Assembly (NCBI GenBank): GCA_044339595.1 | Contig: JBIIVF010000020.1 | Coordinates: forward strand, 1 to 24,109 | Length of the DNA: 24,109 nucleotides | Direction: 5' to 3' | From: CAZTGZ01 sp044339595 | GTDB taxonomy: Bacteria; Bacteroidota; Bacteroidia; NS11-12g; UBA9320 | Shown here: in pieces, positions 1-8,299 of the stretch | Layout: the number at the start of each line of letters is the position of its first letter | Numbering within the stretch: the stretch's first letter is position 1 | The notes under the pieces: model-generated | Database searches by the model: none | What the model was told of the DNA's origin: nothing | Seen by the model: the letters and a program-made list of their open reading frames with translations, nothing else | Made by a program: the position numbers and the translations under genes

Positions 1-154
1 AGTCCAAGACATCTCTCAGCGACCTTCCGGTTTTCTTGGCAATTTCTTTCGCCTTATTTTCTATCTGATTGCTCCTAAGGGTGAATGATAGCTGGTATGC
101 GCATACGATTACCAGCAAAATGGAAAAAGCCTGAATAAATCCTCTATTCTTCAT
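1..154 (-). CDS. secDF: Protein translocase subunit SecDF, N-terminal part (runs off the window)
   Basis: Only the first 51 codons are present; the gene continues past base 1. The start codon is the ATG read at 154-152. The peptide begins MKNRGFIQAFSILLVIVCAY, then QLSFTLRSN: a short basic head, one hydrophobic segment (about residues 7-26) and a turn into the periplasm. This matches the start of the fused SecD-SecF proteins of Bacteroidota, which use the proton gradient to help pull proteins through SecYEG in the inner membrane. The fusion itself cannot be seen here. It has its own promoter (208-238) and a short leader with a small hairpin, so it is probably transcribed apart from ktrA/udk upstream. 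Identification rests on the N-terminus alone. Confidence 0.8.
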   Translation of the reverse strand, partial: MKNRGFIQAFSILLVIVCAYQLSFTLRSNQIENKAKEIAKKTGRSLRDVLD

Positions 155-182
155 GATCTGTTTTTATTGAATTTAATATATA

Positions 183-202
183 TTTCAGTAAAAATTCTGA
201 AA
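183..202 (-). repeat. Inverted repeat in the secDF leader
   Basis: TTTCAG at 183-188 and CTGAAA at 197-202 form a 6-base-pair stem with an 8-base A/T loop. It would sit at the very 5' end of the predicted secDF transcript. It could stabilise the RNA end or be chance in A/T-rich sequence. Confidence 0.35.
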
Positions 203-207
203 GTCCG

Positions 208-238
208 CAAAAGTACAAGTTAATTGCAAAACAACAAA
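208..238 (-). promoter_or_regulatory. Promoter of secDF, Bacteroidota type
   Basis: Read on the minus strand, TTTG at 238-235 is followed after exactly 19 bases by TACTTTTG at 215-208. This matches the -33/-7 consensus (TTTG, N19-21, TAnnTTTG) described for the primary sigma factor of Bacteroides and Flavobacterium. The expected transcript start near 204 leaves a leader of about 50 bases before the secDF ATG. Confidence 0.7.
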
Positions 239-256
239 CGGTAAAAGCGCTAATTC

Positions 257-952
257 CTAGCGATTCAATTCGATGAATCTTTCGATGTCTGCATTTTTAC
301 CCATCACAATGATGGTATCTGTTTCATAAATGATGGTATTATGTTTAGGAACACCCAATAAGTGCTTTTCAAACACCACTTCTCCATCCACTTCCATTTC
401 AAAATCCCGCTTAATGGAAATAAGGTTCAGATCAAATTTTTCTCGAAAACTGATCTCCGCTACGCTCATATTAACAATTTTCCTGGGTGGAAGAATTTCC
501 GAAATCTCATAATCATCACTCAACTGCAAAAAGGTTTTAATGCTCGGATGCACCAGACGTTCAGCTACAAGAATCCCTACCTCATCTTCAGGTGAAAGAA
601 TCTCCTCGACACCAAGTTTTTTAAGGATTTTTAATTGATGCTCATTGGATGCCCGGGCGATGATTCTTTTAATCTTCAATTCCATCAAATGGGTAACTGT
701 GAGCAGCAGGGCTTCAAAGTTTTCTCCGATGGCTACCACTACGGCATCCATCGTATCCAATCTTTGAGATTTAAGCGCCTTAAAGTCTGTGCTATCCATG
801 ATAACCGGTGAGGCAACATCGTCTCTCAATGAATCAACGTGTGCCTCGTTGTTGTCAATAGCCATGACTTCAGCCCCTCTTAACGAGAGCGTTCGGGCAA
901 TGCGGCTTCCAAATCTGCCGAGACCTATTACAGCGAAGCGATAATTCATCAT
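257..952 (-). CDS. ktrA: TrkA/KtrA-family potassium channel regulator (RCK protein)
   Basis: 231 residues, the usual length of single-RCK KtrA proteins. The N-terminal half is a Rossmann fold: GLGRFG (10-15) is the nucleotide-binding GxGxxG loop and the acidic residue ending strand 2 is D33. The C-terminal part (about 145-231) fits an RCK_C domain. Such proteins form a cytoplasmic ring that gates a membrane potassium channel (KtrB/TrkH) in response to nucleotides. No channel gene is visible here, so its partner must be elsewhere. Its ATG overlaps the udk stop codon by 4 bases, implying translational coupling and one transcript. Two consecutive ATG codons exist (952 and 949); only the first gives the overlap. 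KtrA rather than TrkA is chosen from the single-RCK length. Confidence 0.85.
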   Translation of the reverse strand: MMNYRFAVIGLGRFGSRIARTLSLRGAEVMAIDNNEAHVDSLRDDVASPVIMDSTDFKALKSQRLDTMDAVVVAIGENFEALLLTVTHLMELKIKRIIARASNEHQLKILKKLGVEEILSPEDEVGILVAERLVHPSIKTFLQLSDDYEISEILPPRKIVNMSVAEISFREKFDLNLISIKRDFEMEVDGEVVFEKHLLGVPKHNTIIYETDTIIVMGKNADIERFIELNR

Positions 953-1578
953 GATATTAAGTTTTTAAAATAGTTTACAATAATATCGAAACTGTTGTCG
1001 AAATGCGTGTTGTTGAGAATGATCATGTCAACATTTTCGCGGTATGGCAACAAATATTGCTCATAAGCCGGTTTCACGTGATTGTTCCATTGATACATGA
1101 TCTGTTCATGAGACATGGCCCTTTCCGTGAAATCGCGCTCCAATCTGCGATTCAACTTAATTTCTTCGCTGGCATCAATAAATATTTTCAAATCAAAAAG
1201 AGAGGATAACTTTTTATCATGAAATATAAAGAGCCCTTCAATTAAGATGACAGGCGTTGGCAACCAGGTAAGCTTTTTGGGAAATTTGCCGGGATTATTA
1301 AAGGTATATTCTACTAAATCAACCGATTTACCCTTTTGCAAAGAGCGGATATCTTTCAACATCCGCTTAAAGTCAATGGCTTCAGGAAGGTCAAAATTAA
1401 TTTCGCCATTCTCATCGGCTTGTTGCTCACTGATGGGCTTGTAATAATGATCTTGCGAAATCACACATACTTCATGCACTGAAAAAACTTCACTGATTTT
1501 GCGGATAAACGTCGTTTTACCTGAAGCACTGCCTCCGGCTATTCCAACAAAATAAGGTTTTAAGGGTTTATCTGACAT
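949..1578 (-). CDS. udk: Uridine kinase
   Basis: 209 residues. It phosphorylates uridine and cytidine to UMP and CMP in pyrimidine salvage. GGSASGKT (15-22) is the Walker A loop, here in the form typical of the uridine kinase/phosphoribulokinase family; SQDHYYK (about 41-47) carries the Asp and Tyr expected at the nucleoside site, and the RRLERDF stretch (about 144-150) looks like the lid region. Length fits bacterial Udk (about 210). It is the first gene of a two-gene operon with ktrA, overlapping it by 4 bases. A TAATTTTG box ends 7 bases before the ATG, so the transcript probably has almost no leader. It is divergent from the efflux operon across 112 bases. Confidence 0.93.
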   Translation of the reverse strand: MSDKPLKPYFVGIAGGSASGKTTFIRKISEVFSVHEVCVISQDHYYKPISEQQADENGEINFDLPEAIDFKRMLKDIRSLQKGKSVDLVEYTFNNPGKFPKKLTWLPTPVILIEGLFIFHDKKLSSLFDLKIFIDASEEIKLNRRLERDFTERAMSHEQIMYQWNNHVKPAYEQYLLPYRENVDMIILNNTHFDNSFDIIVNYFKNLIS

Positions 1579-1585
1579 CGCGACG

Positions 1586-1593
1586 CAAAATTA
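1586..1593 (-). promoter_or_regulatory. -7 box of the udk promoter
   Basis: TAATTTTG on the minus strand is an exact TAnnTTTG match. It ends 7 bases upstream of the udk ATG (1578). No good TTTG is found 19-21 bases upstream, so the -33 part is weak. Confidence 0.45.
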
Positions 1594-1626
1594 AAGCTCC
1601 GTTCGTCGAAAAAAAGGGAAACACTA

Positions 1627-1656
1627 TGGAAACTAAAAACAATTTTTGCGTTTCCA
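1627..1656. promoter_or_regulatory. Candidate operator for the TetR regulator (imperfect palindrome)
   Basis: TGGAAAC (1627-1633) and GTTTCCA (1650-1656) are exact reverse complements. Between them AAAAA (1635-1639) mirrors TTTTT (1643-1647), so the symmetry continues inward with a half-base offset. An extra direct copy of GGAAAC lies at 1617-1622, 11 bases (one helical turn) before the first arm. The site lies between the two divergent promoters and covers the -33 area of the tetR promoter. TetR-family proteins usually bind such palindromes beside their own gene; binding here is inferred. Confidence 0.4.
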
Positions 1657-1672
1657 AACTTTAAAAAACCAT

Positions 1673-1680
1673 TACATTTG
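1673..1680 (+). promoter_or_regulatory. -7 box of the efflux operon promoter
   Basis: TACATTTG is an exact TAnnTTTG match, 10 bases before the tetR ATG at 1691. Upstream, TTTC at 1651 (18-base spacing) is a poor -33 element and TTTG at 1645 is too far (24 bases). Its position argues for the ATG at 1691 over the TTG at 1646, which would lie upstream of the promoter. Confidence 0.5.
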
Positions 1681-1690
1681 CGCCGCGAAA

Positions 1691-2308
1691 ATGGATATAA
1701 AAGAAAAAATACTTTCAGAATCCGAAAAACTGTTCATGCAGAATGGCATCAGAAGCGTGAGTATGGACGATGTGGCCAATCAATTGGGAATGAGTAAAAA
1801 GACCATTTACAATTACATCAGCGACAAAAAAGACCTGGTGTATCAGGTTATTCGCAATCATTTTGAAAAACAGGCACAGGGTTGTGAGATCATCTTCACA
1901 GAACAAAGCAATCCTATCATGCAAATGCTGCTCATCGGTCAAAGGGTATCTTCTAATTACAAGTCATTAAATCTTGTGTTGATTCATGATTTGAGAAAAT
2001 ACTACCCAAAAAGTTGGGAACTATTTCTATCCTTTCGATCGAAGGTGATGTATGACCAGGTGTTGACCAACCTCAAAACGGGCATGGAAACAGGATTTTA
2101 CAGAAGCGACATGAATCCCGGAATCGTAGCCCATCTCTATTTAAACTTAACGGAAACCATGATCCAATCAGACATCGGTGAACCCGGAAAAAAATACATG
2201 AACCTGATTCGTGAAATGATCTGGTATCATCTGCACGGTGTGTGCAGCGACAAAGGAATCGAATTCCTTAATCATAATCGTGAATTTCTTGACAAATTGG
2301 ATAATTAA
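1691..2308 (+). CDS. TetR/AcrR-family transcriptional regulator
   Basis: 205 residues from the ATG at 1691. A longer frame from TTG at 1646 is rejected because it precedes the -7 box and adds residues unlike the family. Residues 1-48 are a TetR DNA-binding domain: the segment VSMDDVANQLGMSKKTIYNY (23-42) is the helix-turn-helix. The rest is an alpha-helical ligand-binding and dimerisation region with no recognisable ligand specificity. It is the first gene of an efflux operon, 3 bases before the TolC-like gene, so it most likely represses its own operon and is released by a pump substrate. The palindrome at 1627-1656 is the likely binding site. The inducer is unknown. Confidence 0.88.
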   Translation: MDIKEKILSESEKLFMQNGIRSVSMDDVANQLGMSKKTIYNYISDKKDLVYQVIRNHFEKQAQGCEIIFTEQSNPIMQMLLIGQRVSSNYKSLNLVLIHDLRKYYPKSWELFLSFRSKVMYDQVLTNLKTGMETGFYRSDMNPGIVAHLYLNLTETMIQSDIGEPGKKYMNLIREMIWYHLHGVCSDKGIEFLNHNREFLDKLDN

Positions 2309-2311
2309 ACC

Positions 2312-3622
2312 ATGAAACAAACCATCCCTGTGCTTTGCCTGCTGCTCCTTGCTACAACGGCCTTTGCACAAACATCGCCAACCAAACTCTCACTTGAGCA
2401 GAGTATCGCCTTCGCCCTGGAGAACAACCCGGGACTGAAAAACAAAAAACTGGACGTGGAATATGCCCGCGGACAAGTTTTGGAAACCACTTCTATTGGA
2501 TTGCCCCAGGTAAATGGATCTGTGCAATTCAATCAAAACATCGAACTGCCGGTTTTTGTGTTTCCCAATCCTCAAACCGGAGAGCAAATGCCGATTCGCG
2601 TCGGACAAACTTTCAGCACCAATGCCGGAATCAGCATCACTCAATTGATCTTTGACGGGCAGTATCTGTTAGGATTAAAAGCCGCACAACAATTTGTAGA
2701 AATGGCCTCATCCCTTGAAAAGATGAATAGCGCCCAACTCAAAAACACGGTCACCAAATCTTATCTTCTTTGTTTGATTACTGCAGAGAATCTCAAATTG
2801 GTGCAATCAAACCTATCGGTGATTGTAAAAACCTACGAACAGACCGCAGCCCTTCAAAAAGCAGGTTTTGCTGAAAAACTGGATGTAGATCGACTGATGA
2901 TTACCAAAAGTAATCTGGAAACCCAAATCAAAACACTTGAAAATCAGGTATTGCTCACGGAAAAGTTGTTAAAAATGAATTTAGGTATGGAGGTCAATCT
3001 TCCCATTGAATTGACCGATAAAATTGAAGTCCTTTACAATCTCGGTAATGACCTTCTATTGGCAGAAGAGAACAGCTATACTCAACGTCCGGAATATGCG
3101 GCCTTAACCACGCAGCAAGGATTGAACAATCTGAACTTAAAACGCTATAAAGTGAGTATGGTTCCCAGTTTATCTGCGTTCTACAATTATCAGCAAGCAT
3201 TTTATGGCGATGAATTGACTTTTGATCCATGGTTTAGCACATCCTTATGGGGTCTGCAAATGCGCATCCCAATTTTTAAAGGGATGAATACCAAAGCCCA
3301 ATTGCAAAAAGTGAATGTTGAAATCAGCAAAACAGAAAATGATTTGGCCAATTTCAAACAAGCCGCTCAATTGGAAGTATTTCAACATCAAACCAAGTAT
3401 AAAACCAACCTTGAAAACATGAATATTCAGAAGCAGAACATGAAACTTGCAGAGGATGTATTGTCCCTTACCACCAAAAAATTCGAAAATGGTATGGGCA
3501 GCAATATTGAGGTCATTTCGGCTCAGAATGACTTAAAAACTGCACAGACCAATTATTTAAATGCACTTTATGAAGTAGCCATTGCAAAAACAGACCTGTT
3601 AAAAGCATTGGGGAAAAATTAG
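2312..3622 (+). CDS. TolC-family outer-membrane efflux protein
   Basis: 436 residues, the usual TolC/OprM size. Residues 1-19 are a Sec signal peptide ending TAFA before QTS. The mature protein shows two related halves, each beginning with a helical stretch (SLEQSIAFALENNPGLKN near residue 27 and a later QRPEYAALTTQQGLNNLNLK), as in TolC channels that trimerise into a beta-barrel plus a periplasmic alpha-helical tunnel. The C-terminal NDLKTAQTNYLNALYEVAIA stretch is typical of OEP repeats. It follows tetR by 3 bases and precedes the adaptor gene by 46 bases, so it supplies the outer-membrane exit duct for the RND pump below. Confidence 0.92.
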   Translation: MKQTIPVLCLLLLATTAFAQTSPTKLSLEQSIAFALENNPGLKNKKLDVEYARGQVLETTSIGLPQVNGSVQFNQNIELPVFVFPNPQTGEQMPIRVGQTFSTNAGISITQLIFDGQYLLGLKAAQQFVEMASSLEKMNSAQLKNTVTKSYLLCLITAENLKLVQSNLSVIVKTYEQTAALQKAGFAEKLDVDRLMITKSNLETQIKTLENQVLLTEKLLKMNLGMEVNLPIELTDKIEVLYNLGNDLLLAEENSYTQRPEYAALTTQQGLNNLNLKRYKVSMVPSLSAFYNYQQAFYGDELTFDPWFSTSLWGLQMRIPIFKGMNTKAQLQKVNVEISKTENDLANFKQAAQLEVFQHQTKYKTNLENMNIQKQNMKLAEDVLSLTTKKFENGMGSNIEVISAQNDLKTAQTNYLNALYEVAIAKTDLLKALGKN

Positions 3623-3668
3623 AAAATAAAAATTACGAATTAAGAAATACAAATTAGAATTTAGGATT
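3623..3668 (+). repeat. A/T-rich degenerate AATTA repeats between tolC and adaptor genes
   Basis: The 46-base gap is made of variants of AAATTA/GAATTA (ATTACGAATTAAG, ACAAATTAGAATT). Similar tracts recur at 10514-10534 and 11690-11725. It is the only sizeable gap in an otherwise tight operon. Confidence 0.5.
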
Positions 3669-4799
3669 ATGAAAAATATTTTGATACTACTGGCCGTGAT
3701 GGCCGCTATTGGATGCGGATCCGACAACTCCGTAGAAGGTTTGAAAACGCAATTGGCTGAAAAGAAAAAAGCCATGAGTACGCTTAAGCTCGAAATTGAA
3801 GCCCTGGAAAAAACAATTGCTGAAACGGACTCTTCAGCGGTCAAAGATTTGCGCACAGCAGTAAAACTTGAAGTAATTGCTCCCGGTGAGCTTAAGAATC
3901 CTTTTCAATTACAAGGCTTGGTAGCCAGTGACAGAAATGTGATGGTATCTGCTGAAATGGGTGGAACCATCACCCGGGTTTTTGTTAAAGACGGGCAAGT
4001 TGTTTCTAAGGGCCAAACCCTGGCCACCCTCGACGGTTCAGCGATGGCCGCGCAAATGGCAGAATTAAAAAAAGGTTATGAATTGGCGGTCACTTCTTTT
4101 GAAAAGCAGGAAATCTTGTGGAAACAGAATTTCGGCACAGAAATGCAATTCCTTCAAGCCAAAAACCGAAAAGAAAGCCTTGAAAAATCACTCGCCACGG
4201 CTCAAATACAATTGGGTAAATTTACCCTCAAAGCCCCCATCAGTGGTGTAGTCGATCAGCTGTTAAAAAATGAAGGGGAAATTCTCGGACCCGGAATGCC
4301 ATTTGCTCGCGTAGTAGATGCTTCTCAGATAAAAATTCAAGCAGACGTTTCTGAATCATATTTGCAATCCATTAAAAAAGGGGATGAAGTGGAAATTTAT
4401 TATCCTTCGCTTAAAAAGAAAAGCATGGAAAAAATATTTTCTGTTGGAAACTACATCCATCCAGAAAACAGAACCTTTAGTGTTTATATTTTACCTTCAG
4501 GCAATTTGCAATATCTTAAACCCAACCTGCTTGCTTTAATTACGGCTTATGATTTCGTAAAAAGCGATGTCATCAGTGTACCCACTAAATTGATCCGAAA
4601 TGATGGCAACGGTGATTACGTATTAACCGCTAAAAAAGGCCCTAACGGAAAAATGAGCGTTGTAAAAACACCGGTTGAAATCGAAGAGAAATTTTCTGCA
4701 AGAAGTGTGATTAAATCCGGTCTTGTGTCTGGAGATCTTCTTATCGTAGAAGGCTACCAATCTGTGATTTCAGGAGATGAAATTAAAGAAGTGAAGTAA
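3669..4799 (+). CDS. RND efflux periplasmic adaptor (membrane fusion lipoprotein)
   Basis: 376 residues. The N-terminus has a lipoprotein signal with lipobox AAIGC, so C16 is probably the lipidated first mature residue and anchors it to the membrane. Residues about 22-55 form a predicted coiled coil (LKTQLAEKKKAMSTLK...). The first half of the barrel-sandwich (lipoyl) domain is near 91-125 (AEMGGTITRVFVKDGQVVSK), an alpha-helical hairpin follows to about 183, and the second lipoyl half with APISGVVDQLL is near 184-205, then beta-barrel and membrane-proximal domains. The adaptor bridges the RND pump and the TolC channel. The stop TAA overlaps the RND ATG by one base (TAATG), implying translational coupling. 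The extra coiled coil before the lipoyl domain is somewhat unusual. Confidence 0.92.
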   Translation: MKNILILLAVMAAIGCGSDNSVEGLKTQLAEKKKAMSTLKLEIEALEKTIAETDSSAVKDLRTAVKLEVIAPGELKNPFQLQGLVASDRNVMVSAEMGGTITRVFVKDGQVVSKGQTLATLDGSAMAAQMAELKKGYELAVTSFEKQEILWKQNFGTEMQFLQAKNRKESLEKSLATAQIQLGKFTLKAPISGVVDQLLKNEGEILGPGMPFARVVDASQIKIQADVSESYLQSIKKGDEVEIYYPSLKKKSMEKIFSVGNYIHPENRTFSVYILPSGNLQYLKPNLLALITAYDFVKSDVISVPTKLIRNDGNGDYVLTAKKGPNGKMSVVKTPVEIEEKFSARSVIKSGLVSGDLLIVEGYQSVISGDEIKEVK

Positions 4800-7700
4800 T
4801 GAGCAATATATTCAAAGAATTTAAACTTAGCAGCGCATCGGTCAATAACCGAACCAGTGTGTATGTGCTCACTGTGCTAATCTTCATCATTGGCTTGATG
4901 GCTTATAAATCGATGCCCAAGGAAAGTTTCCCGGAAATCAAGCAGCCCACCATTTACGTAAACACCATCTATCCGGGTAACTCTCCGATCGATATCGAAA
5001 ACTTAGTAACCCGACCTTTAGAAAAAGAGATCAACACCATCAATGGTATCAAAGCATTAAAATCAACATCGGTGCAAGATGTTTCCGTCATTATCGCCGA
5101 ATTTGAATTGGATGTAAATCCTACTGAAGCTTTAAATGACATCAAGGAAGCCGTAGACCGCGCGAAAAGCGAATTGCCGGGTGATCTTCCTCAAGACCCC
5201 AGCGTGATGGAATTGGATTTTTCTGAATTTCCGGTCATGAACATCAATCTTGCCGGAGATTATCCTTATCAAAGGTTGAAGCAATATGCTGAATATCTGG
5301 AAGATGAAATTGAAAATCTTCCGGAAATCAGTGGGGTAGATATCAGCGGTCTGCAGGAAGATGAAGTTGAGATTTCAGTGGATAAAATCAAAATGGAAGC
5401 CCTTGAAATTAGCTTTAGAGACATCGAAGGAGCCATCGCCGGTGAAAATATCTCCATGTCAGGTGGGGATATTCAAACCATCGAAGGAACGGATATCAAC
5501 CGCAGAAGTCTGAGGGTAGATGGTGAATTCAAGTCGATGGAAGACCTCGAGAACATCATCGTTAAAAATGAATTTCAAAACATTGTTTATCTTAAAGATA
5601 TTGCCAAAGTGAATTTCGGTCCGAAAGAGCCGGTTTCATTTGCCCGTCTCGACAGCAAGCCTGTGTTGGCACTCGATATCAAGAAAAAGAGTGGAGAAAA
5701 CCTGCTGAACGCTGCAGATAAGATTAAAGTCATCATTGAAAACGCGAAGAAGAGCGAATTTCCCAAAGACTTAAGTGTGGTCATCACCAATGACCAAAGC
5801 AAGTTTACCGTGAGCATGGTGAGCAACCTTGAAAACAGCATTATCATGGGGGTTTTACTCGTGGTATTTGTATTGTTGTTTTTCCTCGGTTTGAGAAACT
5901 CACTGTTCGTTGGAATTGCGATCCCCTTGTCTATGTTAATGGGAATTGCCATCCTCAATTTCGGGGGCAACACCTTGAATATGATGGTCTTATTTTCTTT
6001 GATTCTCGCGTTGGGGATGTTGGTGGATAATGGAATTGTGGTGGTAGAAAATATCTACCGCATGCGAACGGAAGGGATGGACAATACGAGCGCATCTAAA
6101 TACGGAGTGGCGGAAGTGGCCTGGCCGATTATCTCTTCTACCGCAACCACTGTTGCAGCTTTCCTACCTTTATTGTTCTGGAAAGATCTGATTGGAGAAT
6201 TCATGAAATTTCTTCCCATTACGCTGATCATAGTGCTCTCGGCCTCATTGTTTGTTGCATTGGTTGTAAACCCTGTGCTCACAGCCGATTATCTGACCAC
6301 CGAGATCAAGCCTAAAAGCCCTGCTAAAAAATTCTGGACTCGCAATGGAATCATGCTGGTTCTGGCCCTGTTGTTTATCTTCACAGGTATTTCTAAAATG
6401 CTGGGAGGACTATTCATTTCAGGCATCATATTCAATATGTTGTATAGATGGTGGCTAAAACCGGGTAGCGAAAAATTCATGAATGTTACCATGCCGAAGA
6501 TTGAAAATTTTTACTACAGATCCATACAATTTGCGCTCAGGGGTAAGAATCCTATCTTGTTCTTTGTTGGCACCATTGTTCTCATGATTTTCTCGCTCAT
6601 CTTCTTTGGAGCAAGCAAACCCAAAGTACTTTTCTTCCCTGACAATGAGCCTAAAATGGTCAATATCTTCATTGAAGCTCCTTTGGGAACCGATATCAGC
6701 AAAACCAATGAAATTGCAAAGGAATTAGAGTCCAAAGTTTGGAATACCATTAAAAAAGACTCCATCATTGTCGAAGCCATGTTGGCGCAGGTGGGAGAAA
6801 AAACGGCCGATCCGAATGAAGGTCCACAAACCGGAAGTTCTCCGCACAAAGCCAGAATCACCGTTTCTTTTCTCGAATATGAAAAAAGACAAGCGCTTAC
6901 AGACAGAAAAACCAGTGAGATTATGGCCGATATCAAAGAAGTGTTGAGAGATTATCCTGCCGCAAGTATCACCATTTCTAAAGACAAAGGCGGACCACCG
7001 GTAGGAAAGCCGATCAATGTGGAAGTGAAAGGGAAAGATTATCTGGAATTGATCGCTTATGTAGAGCAGTTGAAACAGATGATGGAAGACGCCAATATTC
7101 CGGGGGTCGATAAGCTAAAAACGGATCTGGAACTCGGAAAACCAATGCTTGAGGTAACCGTAGATAGAGAAGCTGCGCGAAGATTTGGTCTCAGCACACA
7201 ACAAATCGCCTATGAAATCAGAAGTGGCTTGTTGGGGAGAGAAATCAGCAAATTCAAAGAAGAGGAAGACGATTATAAAATTCAACTCCGCTTCAGCAAT
7301 GAATATCGCTACAATTTGAACAATTTGCTGAACACCAAAATTACCTTCAGAAATCCGGCGAATGGCAAGATTTCTCAGGTTCCCATCACTGCCGTGACCA
7401 AAATAGATTATAACTCTACCTATGGAAGCGTTAAACGTCAGGATATGGATCGGGTGATTACTATCTTTTCTGAAGTTGAAAGTGGATACAATGCCAATGA
7501 GATTGTGGCTCAATACAAGCAAATTTTGGCCGGAGCACCGACCAAAGCAGGTTATGAGTTTAAGTTTACCGGTGAACAAGAGCAACAATCACAATCGACT
7601 GATTTTATGGTGAGAGCTCTGTGGATAGCAATTGGAATCATATTCCTCATCATTGTTTCGCAGTTTAACTCCATTATTGGTCCGGTGATCATCATGTTTT

Positions 7701-8218
7701 CCATTCTCTTCAGCACCATTGGGGTATTTTTAGGATTTGCTATATTCAAAATGCCTTTTGTGATCCTGATGTGCGGTATCGGTATCATTTCGCTGGCCGG
7801 AGTAGTGGTGAACAATGCCATTGTATTGATCGATTACACCAATTTGCTCAGATCCCGAAAAAGACAAGAAATGGGCATTCCGGAAGATGGCCGGTTGCCT
7901 GACGAAGAAATTTTACATACGATCATGGAAGCCGGAAAAACAAGGTTAAGGCCGGTTTTGCTCACGGCTATTACTACTGTGTTGGGATTAGTGCCACTGG
8001 CTTTAGGGATGAATATCAATTTCTTTACCTTATTGACGGACTTTAATCCTGATTTCTATATGGGGGGTGACAATGCAGATTTCTGGGGCCCGATGGCATG
8101 GACCGTTATCTTCGGATTGACCTTTGCGACTTTCCTTACTTTGATCATTGTGCCTGTCATGTATTGGTTGGCAGATGTTTTGGTGCACAGGATAAAGAAG
8201 TTATTAAAGAACCTTTAG
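4799..8218 (+). CDS. RND-family efflux pump, inner-membrane permease (HAE1/AcrB-like)
   Basis: 1139 residues, slightly longer than AcrB (1049). TM1 is near residues 21-36; a large periplasmic porter domain follows, then a TM bundle from about 347 to 560, a second porter domain and the final TM bundle from about 940. The pump exports drugs, lipids or metals using the proton gradient. GMLVDNGIVVVEN places D410-N411 where AcrB has D407-D408, and VVVNNAIVLID places N1005 where AcrB has K940, so the proton relay differs from AcrB. Loop residues about 1067-1095 (DFNPDFYMGGDN, then FWGPMAW) add a periplasmic insert between the last two TM helices. It is last in the operon and ends 32 bases before a terminator. 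Substrate unknown. Confidence 0.93.
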   Translation: MSNIFKEFKLSSASVNNRTSVYVLTVLIFIIGLMAYKSMPKESFPEIKQPTIYVNTIYPGNSPIDIENLVTRPLEKEINTINGIKALKSTSVQDVSVIIAEFELDVNPTEALNDIKEAVDRAKSELPGDLPQDPSVMELDFSEFPVMNINLAGDYPYQRLKQYAEYLEDEIENLPEISGVDISGLQEDEVEISVDKIKMEALEISFRDIEGAIAGENISMSGGDIQTIEGTDINRRSLRVDGEFKSMEDLENIIVKNEFQNIVYLKDIAKVNFGPKEPVSFARLDSKPVLALDIKKKSGENLLNAADKIKVIIENAKKSEFPKDLSVVITNDQSKFTVSMVSNLENSIIMGVLLVVFVLLFFLGLRNSLFVGIAIPLSMLMGIAILNFGGNTLNMMVLFSLILALGMLVDNGIVVVENIYRMRTEGMDNTSASKYGVAEVAWPIISSTATTVAAFLPLLFWKDLIGEFMKFLPITLIIVLSASLFVALVVNPVLTADYLTTEIKPKSPAKKFWTRNGIMLVLALLFIFTGISKMLGGLFISGIIFNMLYRWWLKPGSEKFMNVTMPKIENFYYRSIQFALRGKNPILFFVGTIVLMIFSLIFFGASKPKVLFFPDNEPKMVNIFIEAPLGTDISKTNEIAKELESKVWNTIKKDSIIVEAMLAQVGEKTADPNEGPQTGSSPHKARITVSFLEYEKRQALTDRKTSEIMADIKEVLRDYPAASITISKDKGGPPVGKPINVEVKGKDYLELIAYVEQLKQMMEDANIPGVDKLKTDLELGKPMLEVTVDREAARRFGLSTQQIAYEIRSGLLGREISKFKEEEDDYKIQLRFSNEYRYNLNNLLNTKITFRNPANGKISQVPITAVTKIDYNSTYGSVKRQDMDRVITIFSEVESGYNANEIVAQYKQILAGAPTKAGYEFKFTGEQEQQSQSTDFMVRALWIAIGIIFLIIVSQFNSIIGPVIIMFSILFSTIGVFLGFAIFKMPFVILMCGIGIISLAGVVVNNAIVLIDYTNLLRSRKRQEMGIPEDGRLPDEEILHTIMEAGKTRLRPVLLTAITTVLGLVPLALGMNINFFTLLTDFNPDFYMGGDNADFWGPMAWTVIFGLTFATFLTLIIVPVMYWLADVLVHRIKKLLKNL

Positions 8219-8250
8219 TAGGAATATTTCCTGCTGACGATTGAATAATA

Positions 8251-8288
8251 AAGGCAGGTTGAATTGCAAATTCCACCTGCCTTCTTTT
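8251..8288 (+). terminator. Rho-independent terminator of the efflux operon
   Basis: AAGGCAGGT (8251-8259) pairs with ACCTGCCTT (8275-8283); after one T/C mismatch GAATT (8261-8265) pairs with AATTC (8269-8273), leaving a 3-base loop. CTTTT follows at 8284-8288. A 9+5 base-pair stem with a short T run. Confidence 0.8.
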
Positions 8289-8295
8289 AAATTTG
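8264..8295 (+). promoter_or_regulatory. Promoter of the M42 peptidase gene, overlapping the terminator
   Basis: TAAATTTG (8288-8295) matches TAnnTTTG exactly and ends 4 bases before the ATG at 8300. A partial -33 TTG lies at 8264-8266, 21 bases upstream and inside the terminator stem-loop. The transcript would start at or within a base or two of the ATG. Confidence 0.45.
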
Positions 8296-8299
8296 CCTT

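Noticed and set aside
1646..1690. TTG-initiated extension of the TetR regulator
   Set aside because: It begins upstream of the TACATTTG box (1673-1680) and adds 15 residues outside the TetR fold; ATG 1691 fits both promoter and family.
6514..6936. Long antisense frame within the RND gene (and similar ones at 5587-5973 and 7115-7588)
   Set aside because: These are shadows of a strongly conserved RND frame; no promoters or family resemblance.
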